A stretch of DNA of 64,000 nt from Chryseobacterium lacus (GCF_003336205.1 NZ_QPIE01000001.1:365685-429684); one strand, 5' to 3'; positions 17,369-27,189 are shown, numbered from the stretch's first letter. Numbers and translations: made by a program. The notes: a model not told the origin generated them from the letters alone.

Positions 17369-18193
17369 TTACCAGCCTCCGGATGCACCACCGCCACCAA
17401 AACTTCCGCCGCCACCAAATCCGCCGAAACCACCGCCACCAAAACCACCACCGCGACTCATACCGCCACCAAAACTACCACCCATCGGAAATGGAAAAAA
17501 TCCGCCGGGATAGGATCTTCTTCCGCGTCGGGAAAGGATCACATCATCGTCATCATTACCTCCACCGCCACCACGGTTCCCAAAAATACTGCTCAGAATG
17601 ATAATGACGATAACAGCAATTAAAAGAATTTTTAAAAAACCGATTCCGCCGCCCTCGGAAGAATCTTTTGAAACAATCGGTTTATATTTTCCCTGCACGG
17701 TTTCCATCAACGCCGTTGTTCCGCGGTTAATTCCTTCATACCAAAGTCCCTGTTTGAAATTCGGGGCGACGATATAATCGATGATTTGTCCAGCAACCGA
17801 AGCTGTCAGATATTTCTCCACATCCCGACCCTGTTGTATGGACATTTTTCTGTCTTCAGAAGCAACAAGAAAAACAATACCGTTGTCTTTTTCTTTCTTT
17901 CCGATTTTCCATTGTTCACCAAACTGCCATGCTACGAAATTGACATCTTCACCCTCGGTAGTCGGGATGATGATTACCATAATTTCCGTAGAAGTAGAAT
18001 CCTCAAATTTAATTAGTTTCTGATTTAGCAATTCTTTTTCAGAGTCCGTCAGAAGCCCGGCTTCATCATACACGGGATAAAGAATCGCCGGTTTCTCGGG
18101 TATTTTATACTGTGCCGCTGCGCTGACAAAGAAAGTGGCAATGGCAAATAAAAAGAATAATTTAAGAAAAACTGATCTCATTGGAGAGTTCAT
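17369..18193 (-). CDS. TPM-domain membrane protein with glycine-rich tail
   Basis: 274 residues (270 if the ATG at 18181 is used; both are plausible). A signal peptide (about 5-28, cleaved near SAAAQ) precedes a TPM domain (about 35-160; PVYDEAGLLTDSEKELLNQK, TTEGEDVNFVAWQFGEQWKI, VEKYLT), formerly DUF477/TPM_phosphatase. A membrane helix (about 191-209) is followed by a Gly/Ser-rich cytoplasmic tail. TPM proteins of this layout are linked to membrane-complex assembly or photosystem II repair elsewhere; their role in flavobacteria is unknown. It follows a second TPM gene and a LemA gene, a common trio. The tail is encoded by near-repetitive GCCACC-like DNA (about 17380-17480). Confidence 0.88.
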   Translation of the reverse strand: MNSPMRSVFLKLFFLFAIATFFVSAAAQYKIPEKPAILYPVYDEAGLLTDSEKELLNQKLIKFEDSTSTEIMVIIIPTTEGEDVNFVAWQFGEQWKIGKKEKDNGIVFLVASEDRKMSIQQGRDVEKYLTASVAGQIIDYIVAPNFKQGLWYEGINRGTTALMETVQGKYKPIVSKDSSEGGGIGFLKILLIAVIVIIILSSIFGNRGGGGGNDDDDVILSRRGRRSYPGGFFPFPMGGSFGGGMSRGGGFGGGGFGGFGGGGSFGGGGASGGW

Positions 18194-18590
18194 TAGGATT
18201 GTTTCCGTTGATGGGAAAATGTTTTTTCAGTTCGGTTCCTGTTTTCAGAATAGCTTCCTCCAAGGCTTCAAAATAATTTCCACGGGCAAATGCTGAGGTT
18301 ATTTCATCGTGCATCCGATCCCAGAAATGCTGATGCACTTTTTTGTGAATACCTTCGTCACCGACAATGGTAAGGTATCTTTTATCAAAATTAATATGAA
18401 AAAGTACTGCATTTCTTTCTTCCGTTTTGTGCATATTCAGGCTTCGGAAGATTTCAAAAGCGGTCTTTGCATTATCATCCTCAGAATTGGAATCAATATG
18501 AACCCTGATTTCTCCGGAAGAATGATTTTCGGCAGTTTGAATGGCTTCCACGAGAGAAGCCATTTGCCTGTGTGTAAGGAAATTACTCAT
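18162..18590 (-). CDS. TPM-domain protein (small)
   Basis: 142 residues, no signal peptide. The TPM domain spans most of the protein: SSGEIRVHI (about 24-32), ERNAVLFHINFDKRYLTIVGD (about 58-78; conserved in the family) and FEALEEAILKTG. It lies between LemA (6 nt upstream) and the larger TPM protein, whose start overlaps its end. The conserved LemA-TPM-TPM arrangement suggests a joint envelope function, which is not known. Confidence 0.87.
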   Translation of the reverse strand: MSNFLTHRQMASLVEAIQTAENHSSGEIRVHIDSNSEDDNAKTAFEIFRSLNMHKTEERNAVLFHINFDKRYLTIVGDEGIHKKVHQHFWDRMHDEITSAFARGNYFEALEEAILKTGTELKKHFPINGNNPNELSNEISFS

Positions 18591-18596
18591 GATTTT

Positions 18597-19205
18597 TTAT
18601 TCAGTGAAAACTTCAGGCGCATTTTCTGCACCAGCAGCAGCTTTGAATAAAGGTTTTTCTTTAAAATTAGTAAAATTGGCAAAAATATTAGTCGGGAACG
18701 ATTTGATAGTCGTATTGTATTCCTGCACCGATCCGTTGTAGGTTACCGTTTCCGCGCGGATACTGTTTTCAATCGCGGTATATTCTCTTTGAAAATTCGT
18801 GTATTGCTGATCTGCTTTCAGGTTAGGATACTGCTCCACAACAGCCATCAAACGGCTTAACGCACCGCTGAGTTCTCCCTGTGCAGCCTGGAATTTTGCC
18901 ATATCGGCTTCAGTCATATTGGTAGGATCGATGGTGACAGAAGTAGCTTTTGATCGGGCTTCAACGACACCAGTAAGGGTTTCCTGCTCAAATTGCGCAT
19001 ACGATTTCACCGTTCTTTCCAGATTCGGAATCAGATTCGCTCTTTTTTGATACACCGTTTCTACATTACTCCATTTGGTGTTCACATTTTGTTCCTGTTT
19101 TACGAGATTATTATACTTGGGAACTCCCCAAACGAGCAATAGCCCAAGAATAACGAGAAGCGCAATACCTAAGGTTCCTGCACTTAAACAACCTTTGTTT
19201 TTCAT
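18597..19205 (-). CDS. LemA family protein
   Basis: 202 residues. One N-terminal transmembrane helix (about 8-27) is followed by a long helical domain. YNNLVKQEQNVNTKWSNV (about 31-48) and YQKRANLIPNLERTVKSY (about 52-69) are the LemA signature, in which the helices form an antiparallel bundle outside the membrane. It is the first gene of the operon running to the PorV2-like gene, and is divergent from folA. Confidence 0.92.
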   Translation of the reverse strand: MKNKGCLSAGTLGIALLVILGLLLVWGVPKYNNLVKQEQNVNTKWSNVETVYQKRANLIPNLERTVKSYAQFEQETLTGVVEARSKATSVTIDPTNMTEADMAKFQAAQGELSGALSRLMAVVEQYPNLKADQQYTNFQREYTAIENSIRAETVTYNGSVQEYNTTIKSFPTNIFANFTNFKEKPLFKAAAGAENAPEVFTE

Positions 19206-19241
19206 AGTTTATTTTATAAAATGTTGTGAAAATTAGCTGAT

Positions 19242-19269
19242 CAAATATACAAATTATTTGCTAATTTTG
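19242..19269. promoter_or_regulatory. Divergent candidate -7 boxes for lemA-type gene (minus) and folA (plus)
   Basis: CAAATATA (19242-19249) reads TATATTTG on the minus strand, 37 nt before the LemA start. TAATTTTG (19262-19269) on the plus strand is 17 nt before the folA ATG, implying a leader of only about ten bases. Both fit TAnnTTTG; -33 elements are unclear. Confidence 0.45.
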
Positions 19270-19285
19270 TAAAAAATACATAAAA

Positions 19286-19771
19286 ATGACAACAGCTGTA
19301 GTGGCCATGGGACTGGGAAACGAAATAGGATATGATAATCAACTTATTTGGCACCTGCCCCGAGACCTCAAACATTTTAAAAATATTACAGAGGGACACC
19401 CTATCATCATGGGCAGAAAAACGTACGAAAGCATCGGAAAACCTTTGCCCAACCGTACGAATATTGTGGTGAGCAGAAGAACAGACTGGTTTCAGGAAGG
19501 AATTCTGATTGTTGGAAGCGTGAAGGAAGCCCTTAAATTCGCTAAAAAAATTGATGAAGAAGTTTTCATCCTTGGTGGTGCCGAACTGTTCAAAAGCACC
19601 ATGGAAATCATAGATAAACTGGAAGTAACGGTAATTGATGCCCATTTTGAAGCGCATACTTTTTTTCCTGAAATTGACGAGAAAATATGGAAAAAAACGC
19701 ATGAAGAATTTATCGAAAGAGATGAAAAGAATGCTTACAACATGTATTTTCAAACGTACGAAAGACGATAA
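19286..19771 (+). CDS. folA: Dihydrofolate reductase
   Basis: 161 residues, the standard chromosomal DHFR size. It reduces dihydrofolate to tetrahydrofolate with NADPH. The substrate/cofactor motifs are in order: GNEIGYDNQLIWHLPRDLKHF (Trp and the acid side of the active site, about 11-31), IIMGRKTYESIGKPLPNR (about 42-59) and FILGGAEL (about 96-103; the GG pair binding NADPH). It stands alone between a divergent LemA operon and a downstream TPR-like gene. Confidence 0.95.
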   Translation: MTTAVVAMGLGNEIGYDNQLIWHLPRDLKHFKNITEGHPIIMGRKTYESIGKPLPNRTNIVVSRRTDWFQEGILIVGSVKEALKFAKKIDEEVFILGGAELFKSTMEIIDKLEVTVIDAHFEAHTFFPEIDEKIWKKTHEEFIERDEKNAYNMYFQTYERR

Positions 19772-19822
19772 CGGAATGAAAAATCCACTGCTCAGAATCA
19801 GGGCTGTCCGTCCCAAAATTCT

Positions 19823-19830
19823 TATCTTTG
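19823..19830 (+). promoter_or_regulatory. Candidate -7 box
   Basis: TATCTTTG, 20 nt before the ATG at 19851, fits TAnnTTTG. It implies a very short leader for the TPR-like membrane protein. Confidence 0.45.
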
Positions 19831-19850
19831 CACTTCTAAAATTTTAACTG

Positions 19851-20420
19851 ATGAATAAGTATATAAAACTGGTTATTGCAGCTCTGCTCATAGCACTTGG
19901 AATTTACATGATGTTTTTTACCCGAGAGACAGGTTGGGGAGTCGTTGTTTTTTTGCTTTCCGCTTTTCCTATATTTCTTTTTTTCAAAAACGAATTTATA
20001 TTGCTGGCGTTCTGGCAGATCAGAAAACAAAATATGGCGAAGGCTGTGCAATGGCTTTCTAAGATTCAGAATTATCAATCGGTATTACACCGGTCACAAT
20101 ATGGGTATTTTCAATACCTCTCCGGACTTACGCTGGCTCAGGATAATCCCGCGAAAGTAGAACCTTACATGAAAAAAGCTTTGGAATACGGACTGAACAT
20201 GAAACAGGACCGGGCGATGGCCACGCTGAATCTTGCTGCTTCAGCCATCTCAAAAGGGAGAAAACAGGAAGGACAAAAGCTATTGGAAGAAGCACGCAAA
20301 CTGGATTCTGCGGGAATAATGACCGATCAGATTAAAATGATGAAGGAACAGTTGAAAATGCCTTCCATGCAAAAACACATGCACAATCCTCACATGAGAC
20401 AGCGCGGAAAGTTTTTCTAA
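19851..20420 (+). CDS. Membrane protein with TPR-like region, function unknown
   Basis: 189 residues. Two transmembrane helices at the N-terminus (about 6-22 and 28-46) are followed by helical pairs resembling tetratricopeptide repeats (SGLTLAQDNPAKVEPYMKKAL, then ATLNLAASAISKGRKQEGQKLLEEA). The C-terminus is rich in Met and His (KMPSMQKHMHNPHMRQRG), a composition that could bind metal, though this is only a hint. I know similar proteins only as conserved hypotheticals of flavobacteria. Transcribed alone; two hairpins follow. Confidence 0.7.
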   Translation: MNKYIKLVIAALLIALGIYMMFFTRETGWGVVVFLLSAFPIFLFFKNEFILLAFWQIRKQNMAKAVQWLSKIQNYQSVLHRSQYGYFQYLSGLTLAQDNPAKVEPYMKKALEYGLNMKQDRAMATLNLAASAISKGRKQEGQKLLEEARKLDSAGIMTDQIKMMKEQLKMPSMQKHMHNPHMRQRGKFF

Positions 20421-20455
20421 AAAAGAATTTGTTTAAATTTTACCGAAAAAATAGC

Positions 20456-20487
20456 GCAGTGAAATTGATCTTCGCTGCCTTTTTTTG
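20456..20487 (+). terminator. Terminator after the TPR-like gene
   Basis: GCAGTG (20456-20461) pairs with CGCTGC (20473-20478; one G-T pair), followed by TTTTTTT. Confidence 0.65.
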
Positions 20488-20512
20488 GTCTATTTTACGC
20501 TTCCATCAAATT

Positions 20513-20536
20513 CAAGAGCATCTTTCGATGCTCTTG
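20513..20536. terminator. Perfect 10-bp hairpin between converging genes
   Basis: CAAGAGCATC (20513-20522), a TTTC loop, and GATGCTCTTG (20527-20536). T-rich but interrupted tail on the plus strand. It sits 8 nt before the stop of the minus-strand T9SS cargo gene and may serve both directions. Confidence 0.6.
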
Positions 20537-20543
20537 TTGATTT

Positions 20544-23500
20544 CTATTTTGATACATTTTTCACCAAAAGGAAACTGGTGTGTTTGGTTACGGTAACTGT
20601 GCCCAATTCGCGCCACTGAAGAATGTACCAATATGTAGCTGTAGGAACGCGTCTTCCCTGAAATATGCCATCCCAAGTATATTTGTTTGCGGGAGTTCCC
20701 ACAAAAACTTCTTTTCCGTAACGGTCATAAATTTTAAAAACCAGATCCTTTTTAGACATCAGAGATGAATAATCAATCGTTTCATTCAGGCCATCTTCAT
20801 TAGGCGTAATGGCATTAATAAGATTGATAATGGAGAAATCCATGGTGATGACTCCACATCTGCTGGAATCTCTTACGTACAGCGTATATTCTCCTCTTGG
20901 AAGACCCAGAAAAACATTGGAAGTCTGCCATTGAAAGCCATCTATCGAATATTCGTAAGGTGGATAACCGCCGGTTACTGTTACCGTAATATTTCCTTTC
21001 TGAATGTCTATCGCAGTAATGACCGGAACTTCCAACTCTGAAACGGTAACCGATTGGCGATAAACACAGCCATCAAAAGTAAGATCAACCCAATAAGTTC
21101 CTGCGCCTGCAAGAATGGTTTGGGTGGTTTCACCTGTACTCCAGAGATAACTTTCAAAATTATCGCCTGCATCCAGAAGTGCTTTTGTATCCGGACAAAC
21201 TTCCTGATCTGCAAGCGTATCAGATTTTTTAGGCACTTTAATATAAATAGATAAAATTCCGACAACTGAACAAAAGTTTGGTCTTTCAAAGCGGATGTAA
21301 AATGTTTCCAGAACATTCACCGTTACCGCTGATGAAATTGGATTTACTCCTTGTTGTGCATCGGACTGAGAGGCGTAGTAAGTAGCCGTCACCAAAGGAT
21401 CTGTCGTAAAATGGAATAAAAATGTTGAGAGATTTACCTGTTGTATTCCGTCTAAATCGACATCACATACACTCTGATTCATGTTGTCTGAAAGCAACAG
21501 AACTTTCGTTCCTGCAAGGAAATTCAAAGGTTTTATTACTGCAGGGCAACCGTCCGGAGAATCTACACGAATGTAAATGATAGTATCCGCAGTATAACTC
21601 CATAACAACGGCAGCACATTGGCATTTCCTGCAGTGGCGTCAGATACATTAGCATAATACCGAACAGTAAAATATCCAGCGTTCGGCAATATCTGCGGAG
21701 TAATGGTGGACAGATCTACATTGATATTCCCATCCAGATCGTCATCACAAAAACTCCCTGTAAAATCAGCCACTACCGCCAAAGGAAATAATTCTAAAGT
21801 GATTTGCGCAATACTTTTGCAACCTTCCGGCGATTTCACAACGGCAAACGCAGTTCCGGGAGCAGCAACATATGATGTAGAATTAGTAATGAGCGCTGCA
21901 GGATTTTCATTTTGAGCATCTGCAAGCGTTGGATAATAGGTAATAGTAACGGGGGATTGCGTCGTTACATTAGCGGTAGTCAGATTAAAAGTTCCCTGTC
22001 CCTGGATTTCACAGCCTTTTACCGTCGCATTGTTTACCAATACCTGAGCAATATTAAGTGTAACCGTAACCGTTTCACATTCGGGAAAATCCGGATGATT
22101 GCCACAGAACGTATAGGTAAAAGTATCTACACCTACACTCTGAGCGTTAGCAGTATATACAATTTGCCCGGTTGTGGGATTTATCGTAACCGTTCCCAAT
22201 GTAGGTTGTGAAATAATTGCAATGGTTGAAATGTCAATAGCTTGAGGAATACTCACCGATGAAAAAGCGGGCGTAATTTCTTGATTGGTACAAAGGGTAT
22301 ATTGTTCAGAAGAATTCACCATACATTTTTCAACTTTATGAGGCTCAGTAACTAATGGTGCACAGCTTCCCATGGTAACTGAAGCGGTATAAAAACCAGG
22401 AAGTGTAGGTGTAAATGAAGGATTGGTAGCATTGGGAATTAATGACCCGTTAAGATACCACTGATAACTGTCATAAATAATAGGATCTACTGTAAGCGTA
22501 ATTCCCGGAATACAGGTTCCTGTGGCGATAATTACCGGTTGTGTCGGAAATCCGGCAAAGAATCCTCCGTATCCTACAGCATCGGTTCCTGCATTAATTC
22601 CTGCTGTAATAGCCTTGCTCGAATTGACGGTGATATGGCCAGAAACATTGGGAATTCCATACGTAACCCAATTAGTAGTTCCCGACATGTTGAAAGGGCC
22701 TGTTCCGGCCGGAGGTGGCACTCCATTGACGGTAACTACAGCACCTACTTCCGTGATAAGGTTGAGTTTGGTAGGAATATTCAAAACACCCGTAGGATTT
22801 GCATTGGAATGAACCTGATTCTCATCAATAAATCCGAGTTCATCAATTTGTTTCGGAAGATAGCAGTTCAGGGCTGGAATAAAATTAAAACCGCCGGTTG
22901 CTACTGACACGCCGGCCCCGTCAAAACCAGCCAAAAGCTGATAAACATACGCATTATGAGAGGTGGAAATGTATAAATTATAGTGATTATTCCCCTGAAG
23001 AATATATTTTGATTCGGGTACGCGATAATATTCACCTTCGTTAATAGTCGCAATCAAACCCTCATTGTTCACAAATATTTGCGTGTTATCTTGGGTAGCG
23101 ATGATGAGGGCGCCTTCCATATTATTCCCGATACTGCCATTTCCTTTTACCAATGCAAAAGTATTTCCTAACCTGCTGACGGGCACCGACTGGTCCATCA
23201 GAATATCAGAGCTTGTAGCGATAGCTCCCGCATATTGTCCGTTAAAATTCCCATTCGTCACATTCACAGGCTTATCTGAAACAATTTTACTTCCAATGAA
23301 ACCTGTACCGTTGGCTGCCATAGAACCAGAACCTTCTATGATATAAGACTGCCCTTTATTCAGAACAAAAGTCAGGGATGGAACCGCAGCTCCTGTAGTT
23401 CCGTTGGAAAACTGTATCCCGGGTGCGTAATCTGAAACGGTGACGGTAGTATTGTTTTCTGTAGCGAGAATACTCGTCATAAAATTCAGAATAGGATTCT

Positions 23501-23933
23501 GCACCATAATAGGTGCTACTGCTGTATAAAACAGTGTTCCCGTAGAAGCAATTCCCTTTGAAGTAACGATTTCCGCATGATTAAAAACCGAAAATCGGAG
23601 ATTGGCATAGAAAGGAAATTCCGCCTGCACATGAAGCCCTTTTGTTATCGGAGTGAACAGATCACTTTGTTGTGTTGTAATAATATGCTGCCGCGGAACA
23701 TCAAATTTTTGTGGATTCCCTTTGCTGATGATCACCGTTCCGATAAGGGTATTATTGTTATAAATACTTACTGGAAACGGAGTCGTCCGGTTCGTAGAAA
23801 GATAAAGTTTCTGATAAGGATTAGGATTACCAGTCCGGTCAACCATGGGAGCAAACCAATGCTCTCTGTCCAGCTGTGCCAGAAGGCCGTTATATAAAAA
23901 AAGAAATAGTAAAAAAGGTAGAAGTTTTTTCAT
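20544..23933 (-). CDS. T9SS type B secreted protein with IgGFc-binding-like N-terminus (copy 1)
   Basis: 1129 residues. Signal peptide (about 1-19). Residues about 20-460 form a beta-rich domain like the N-terminal region of IgGFc-binding proteins (ATENNTTVTVSDYAPG, SDKPVNVTNGNFNG, DILMDQSVPVSRLGNTFALVKG). Then Ig-like strands, one DLDG-rich module (about 630-900) and SprB-like short repeats. The last 90 residues are the gliding-motility-associated C-terminal (CHU_C) domain: NAITPNEDGLNETIDYSSL, KIYDRYGKEVF, TATYWYILQW. This type B signal sends the protein through T9SS to the surface or medium. One of three tandem paralogs. Binding partner unknown; adhesion is a guess. Confidence 0.88.
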   Translation of the reverse strand: MKKLLPFLLFLFLYNGLLAQLDREHWFAPMVDRTGNPNPYQKLYLSTNRTTPFPVSIYNNNTLIGTVIISKGNPQKFDVPRQHIITTQQSDLFTPITKGLHVQAEFPFYANLRFSVFNHAEIVTSKGIASTGTLFYTAVAPIMVQNPILNFMTSILATENNTTVTVSDYAPGIQFSNGTTGAAVPSLTFVLNKGQSYIIEGSGSMAANGTGFIGSKIVSDKPVNVTNGNFNGQYAGAIATSSDILMDQSVPVSRLGNTFALVKGNGSIGNNMEGALIIATQDNTQIFVNNEGLIATINEGEYYRVPESKYILQGNNHYNLYISTSHNAYVYQLLAGFDGAGVSVATGGFNFIPALNCYLPKQIDELGFIDENQVHSNANPTGVLNIPTKLNLITEVGAVVTVNGVPPPAGTGPFNMSGTTNWVTYGIPNVSGHITVNSSKAITAGINAGTDAVGYGGFFAGFPTQPVIIATGTCIPGITLTVDPIIYDSYQWYLNGSLIPNATNPSFTPTLPGFYTASVTMGSCAPLVTEPHKVEKCMVNSSEQYTLCTNQEITPAFSSVSIPQAIDISTIAIISQPTLGTVTINPTTGQIVYTANAQSVGVDTFTYTFCGNHPDFPECETVTVTLNIAQVLVNNATVKGCEIQGQGTFNLTTANVTTQSPVTITYYPTLADAQNENPAALITNSTSYVAAPGTAFAVVKSPEGCKSIAQITLELFPLAVVADFTGSFCDDDLDGNINVDLSTITPQILPNAGYFTVRYYANVSDATAGNANVLPLLWSYTADTIIYIRVDSPDGCPAVIKPLNFLAGTKVLLLSDNMNQSVCDVDLDGIQQVNLSTFLFHFTTDPLVTATYYASQSDAQQGVNPISSAVTVNVLETFYIRFERPNFCSVVGILSIYIKVPKKSDTLADQEVCPDTKALLDAGDNFESYLWSTGETTQTILAGAGTYWVDLTFDGCVYRQSVTVSELEVPVITAIDIQKGNITVTVTGGYPPYEYSIDGFQWQTSNVFLGLPRGEYTLYVRDSSRCGVITMDFSIINLINAITPNEDGLNETIDYSSLMSKKDLVFKIYDRYGKEVFVGTPANKYTWDGIFQGRRVPTATYWYILQWRELGTVTVTKHTSFLLVKNVSK

Positions 23934-23953
23934 AATTGAGAATGAGTGACTTA

Positions 23954-23961
23954 CAAAGTTA
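23954..23961 (-). promoter_or_regulatory. Candidate -7 box for T9SS cargo copy 1
   Basis: CAAAGTTA on the plus strand reads TAACTTTG on the minus strand, 20 nt before the start. Each of the three tandem cargo genes has such a box, so they are probably separate transcription units. Confidence 0.5.
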
Positions 23962-23995
23962 AAAATTATTTAATCAAATTAAAGATTTTCTCAAT

Positions 23996-24024
23996 AAAAA
24001 AGCACGACAATTTGCCGTGCTTCA
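23996..24024 (-). terminator. Terminator after T9SS cargo copy 2
   Basis: AAGCACG (24000-24006) pairs with CGTGCTT (24016-24022). On the minus strand the hairpin is followed by TTTTTTATT. It lies 23 nt after the copy 2 stop. Confidence 0.75.
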
Positions 24025-24045
24025 TAATTAAATTATAATTGATGA

Positions 24046-27000
24046 TTATTCAATATTCTTCACCATTACCCATCCTGTGTGTTTTACAGGGGTTTTGGCT
24101 GCATCCGGCTCGTTCCATGAAATGTGATACCAGTACGTTCCGGTAGATACTCTTTTATTTCCGAATCTTCCGTCCCACATGTAGTTGTTGTTCTTATCTG
24201 CAACGTGAACACGGTTTCCATATCGGTCATAGATAGATAACGTAAGGTTTTCCTTGTATCTGAGTGCGGAATAATCCAGCACATCGTTCACACCATCTTC
24301 ATTAGGAGTGATGGCATTCACCAAGTTTGGAACCGTTACTTCCACCATTACCGGAGTACAGTTGAAAGAATCTTTCACGTAGAAAATATTTTGTCCTCTT
24401 GGAAGCTCGGTAAACACATTCGAATCTTGCCAGGTAACTCCATCCAGAGAATACTGATACGGCTGTTCTCCACCTAATACAGTAAGGGTTACCGTATTGT
24501 TATTGATTTCAATATTACTAATCACCACTTCAGGTGCTTTGTGAACTTTTACGGTTTGAATCGTTGGACAACCTTCAGAATAAAGAATTACCCAATATTC
24601 ACCAACGCCTACTCCTGTAATTTCCTGCGTGGTAGCTCCTGTACTCCAAAGATAAGACTGGAATCCAGGACCGGCATCTAAGGTAGTTCTGCCTTCAATA
24701 CAGATAATTTTATCTACTAATACTGTTGAATAATTCGGTTGAATAACGTTCAAAGAAATTTTAGCGATAGAATAACATCCATTTTCTGTGAAGACGCGTA
24801 CATAAGCTGCCGATGTGGGAGAAACATATACAAATGGATTTTGAATTTCATTGGTATTATTTTCTGCATCTGCCATCGATGGATAATATTTCACCGGTAC
24901 GCCAGGGAGTGCTCCAACGTTTGCCGTAGTGAGATCAAACTCCGCTGTCGTTGGATTCTCAGGAATAAAGCAAGAACTCAGAACTGCATCATTTACAACA
25001 GGCTGGTCGTAGAAAAATAAATTTATTTTTGCAAATTCGAAACAGCCTTCGGGCGTTGTTACCCTTACAAATGCGCTTCCAGAGGCAGACACATAAGCAT
25101 TAGGATATACAATTTCGTTTGTCTGGTTTTCCGCATCCGTCAATGTTGGATAAAACTGAAATGTCGGATTCGTAGCAAATGCAGTAACATCTACTGTTGT
25201 AAGATCGTAGGTTGCAACTCCATTGTACGGACATGCAGTAAGGCTGTCTTCATAAGTTTCCAGGAGAACAACATTAACATCAACTTTTACAATTTCTTTA
25301 TCAAAAAATATAGGGACATCACTATTGAACTCATAAGTGAAAGTATCTGGCCCTAAATATCCAACATTTGGAGTATAAGTAATCGTGTTGGTAGCCGTAT
25401 CGATCATCGCAGTTCCGTTTGCTGGCGGTATAGTGATGGTAATAGACGCCGGGTCTAATGTTTGCGTCGAGTTGGTAAACTCAACCTGATATGTTTTAGA
25501 ACCACAAACATTCCCCGTTATGGTAGTATTTGTATAACAAGGAAACACTTTAAATATCTCTGTCGTTACAGGATTACATCCCTGAATACTTACCGTTAAG
25601 GTATATTCTCCTGGTGTAGTTGGGGTAAGGGTATGGGTATTCGCTCCTGGAATTGGAGTACCATTTAAGAACCACTGATAAGTTTCGTAAATATCATCCA
25701 CACCTATAACCACTCCCGGGATACATTCGCCCGTTTGCTTCTCAATGATCGGCCTTGATGAGAAACCGGCAAAATAACCACCCCATCCTCCGGTGCTCCA
25801 TCCCCCGTTAATTCCGGCGGTTACAGCTTTAGTAGAAGTAATCGCGAGATTACCAGTAATACCAGGGACTTCATAAGTTACCCAAGTAGGGTTGCCTGAA
25901 ACAGCATACGGACCTTGCGGAATAATGGGATTATTATTGCTGGTCACTGTAACTACAGCACCAGCTTCGGTAATAATATTTAATTTGAGATCAGCTGTGC
26001 CCGTCATCCCAGGCATCTGATGAATATTTCCGATTTCATCTATTGATCGTGGCAGATAACAGCTCAATGGTGGAATGTAGTTATATCCACCCGTATTACT
26101 TCCCGACGTGGTTGAACCTGTACCTAACAATTGATATAAATACACATCTTTAGTGGTACTAATGTACATATTGTAATGTCCACTACCTCCCTGGTTTACA
26201 TAATGATTACTTAAGATCCGGTAATGTTCTCCGGCATTAATAGTTGCTACTGCAGCTACACCATCGTTCAAAAAGATTTGTGTATTATCTTCGGTGGCTA
26301 CGATAAGTCCACCTTCCATATTGTTCGGGTCTCCCAAATACGTTAAACTTCTTACCATAGCGAACGTTTTCCCTAACTTTTCTTTTGGTACTGACTGATC
26401 CATGATCAGGTCACTACCTGAAGTGGTATTGGAAGTACCAAACATTCCGTTGGCATTCCCGTTGGTAACATTTACAGGTTTATCAGCAAGAATTTTGGCC
26501 CCGATAAAACCTTGTTGGTTGGGAGCATGGTTTGCCTGCCCTGAAAACAAAACAGATTGTCCCTTGTTCATCGTAAATGTATAGCTTGGAGGAGAAGTTG
26601 TAGGCCCATTAGTAAATCTAACACCCGGATTATAGCCATCAACTGTTATTGTGGTATTGTCTTCTGTAGCCATTATACCCGTGGTAAAATTCATGCTGGA
26701 ACTATTATAGGTAAGAGGTGCAGGAGCCGCATAAAACAGGGTTCCAATTCCTGCCTTACCTTTAGATGTTAAAAATTCAGAGTGTGCACCTTGATACATT
26801 CTTAAAGAAAGAAAGAACGGAATATCATTCTGAGCCTTGATGTATAACCCTTTATTAATTACCGTTAATGCTTCAGCAGCTGTGTTAGAATATAAATACT
26901 GATTAGCCAAAGTGGTAGAAAGTTGCCAAACTTGTGGATTACCTTTTGTCAGGTTATTAATCGTATGAACCACAGCATTGTTGTGGTATACCTCCACGGT

Positions 27001-27156
27001 AATCGGTACCGTTGAATCTGTAGAAAAATACAGACCATGATTATAACCAGTAGTATTGGCATAATAAGGAGCAATCCAGTGCTCAGTATCGCGCTGCGCC
27101 TGTAGATTGGCACTGAACAGCACGAAAGTCATTAAGTAAAGTAAAAGTTTTCTCAT
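24046..27156 (-). CDS. T9SS type B secreted protein with IgGFc-binding-like N-terminus (copy 2)
   Basis: 1036 residues from the ATG at 27156, which opens a normal signal peptide (RKLLLYLMTFVLFSANLQAQ); nine extra codons upstream are possible but unneeded. The N-terminal region matches the neighbouring paralogs (DTEHWIAPYY, ATEDNTTITVDGYNPGVRF, ADKPVNVTNGNANG, DLIMDQSVPKEKLGKTFAMV). The middle has cadherin/Ig-like strands (PNVGYLGPDTFTYEF) and two short repeats of about 85 residues (YPTLTDAENQTNEIVYPNAY and YPSMADAENNTNEIQNPFVY) instead of the longer DLDG module. The C-terminus is a type B sorting domain (NAITPNEDGVNDVLDYSAL, SIYDRYGNRV). Probably secreted by T9SS; function unknown. Confidence 0.88.
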   Translation of the reverse strand: MRKLLLYLMTFVLFSANLQAQRDTEHWIAPYYANTTGYNHGLYFSTDSTVPITVEVYHNNAVVHTINNLTKGNPQVWQLSTTLANQYLYSNTAAEALTVINKGLYIKAQNDIPFFLSLRMYQGAHSEFLTSKGKAGIGTLFYAAPAPLTYNSSSMNFTTGIMATEDNTTITVDGYNPGVRFTNGPTTSPPSYTFTMNKGQSVLFSGQANHAPNQQGFIGAKILADKPVNVTNGNANGMFGTSNTTSGSDLIMDQSVPKEKLGKTFAMVRSLTYLGDPNNMEGGLIVATEDNTQIFLNDGVAAVATINAGEHYRILSNHYVNQGGSGHYNMYISTTKDVYLYQLLGTGSTTSGSNTGGYNYIPPLSCYLPRSIDEIGNIHQMPGMTGTADLKLNIITEAGAVVTVTSNNNPIIPQGPYAVSGNPTWVTYEVPGITGNLAITSTKAVTAGINGGWSTGGWGGYFAGFSSRPIIEKQTGECIPGVVIGVDDIYETYQWFLNGTPIPGANTHTLTPTTPGEYTLTVSIQGCNPVTTEIFKVFPCYTNTTITGNVCGSKTYQVEFTNSTQTLDPASITITIPPANGTAMIDTATNTITYTPNVGYLGPDTFTYEFNSDVPIFFDKEIVKVDVNVVLLETYEDSLTACPYNGVATYDLTTVDVTAFATNPTFQFYPTLTDAENQTNEIVYPNAYVSASGSAFVRVTTPEGCFEFAKINLFFYDQPVVNDAVLSSCFIPENPTTAEFDLTTANVGALPGVPVKYYPSMADAENNTNEIQNPFVYVSPTSAAYVRVFTENGCYSIAKISLNVIQPNYSTVLVDKIICIEGRTTLDAGPGFQSYLWSTGATTQEITGVGVGEYWVILYSEGCPTIQTVKVHKAPEVVISNIEINNNTVTLTVLGGEQPYQYSLDGVTWQDSNVFTELPRGQNIFYVKDSFNCTPVMVEVTVPNLVNAITPNEDGVNDVLDYSALRYKENLTLSIYDRYGNRVHVADKNNNYMWDGRFGNKRVSTGTYWYHISWNEPDAAKTPVKHTGWVMVKNIE

Positions 27157-27189
27157 AATAATTGTTTTAAGTAAAAAAATCAATGTTCA

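Noticed and set aside
17116..17601. Plus-strand open frame rich in His and Arg opposite the TPM gene
   Set aside because: It is the reverse of the Gly-rich tail of the TPM protein and of EamA; composition comes from the repeated GCCACC-like DNA.
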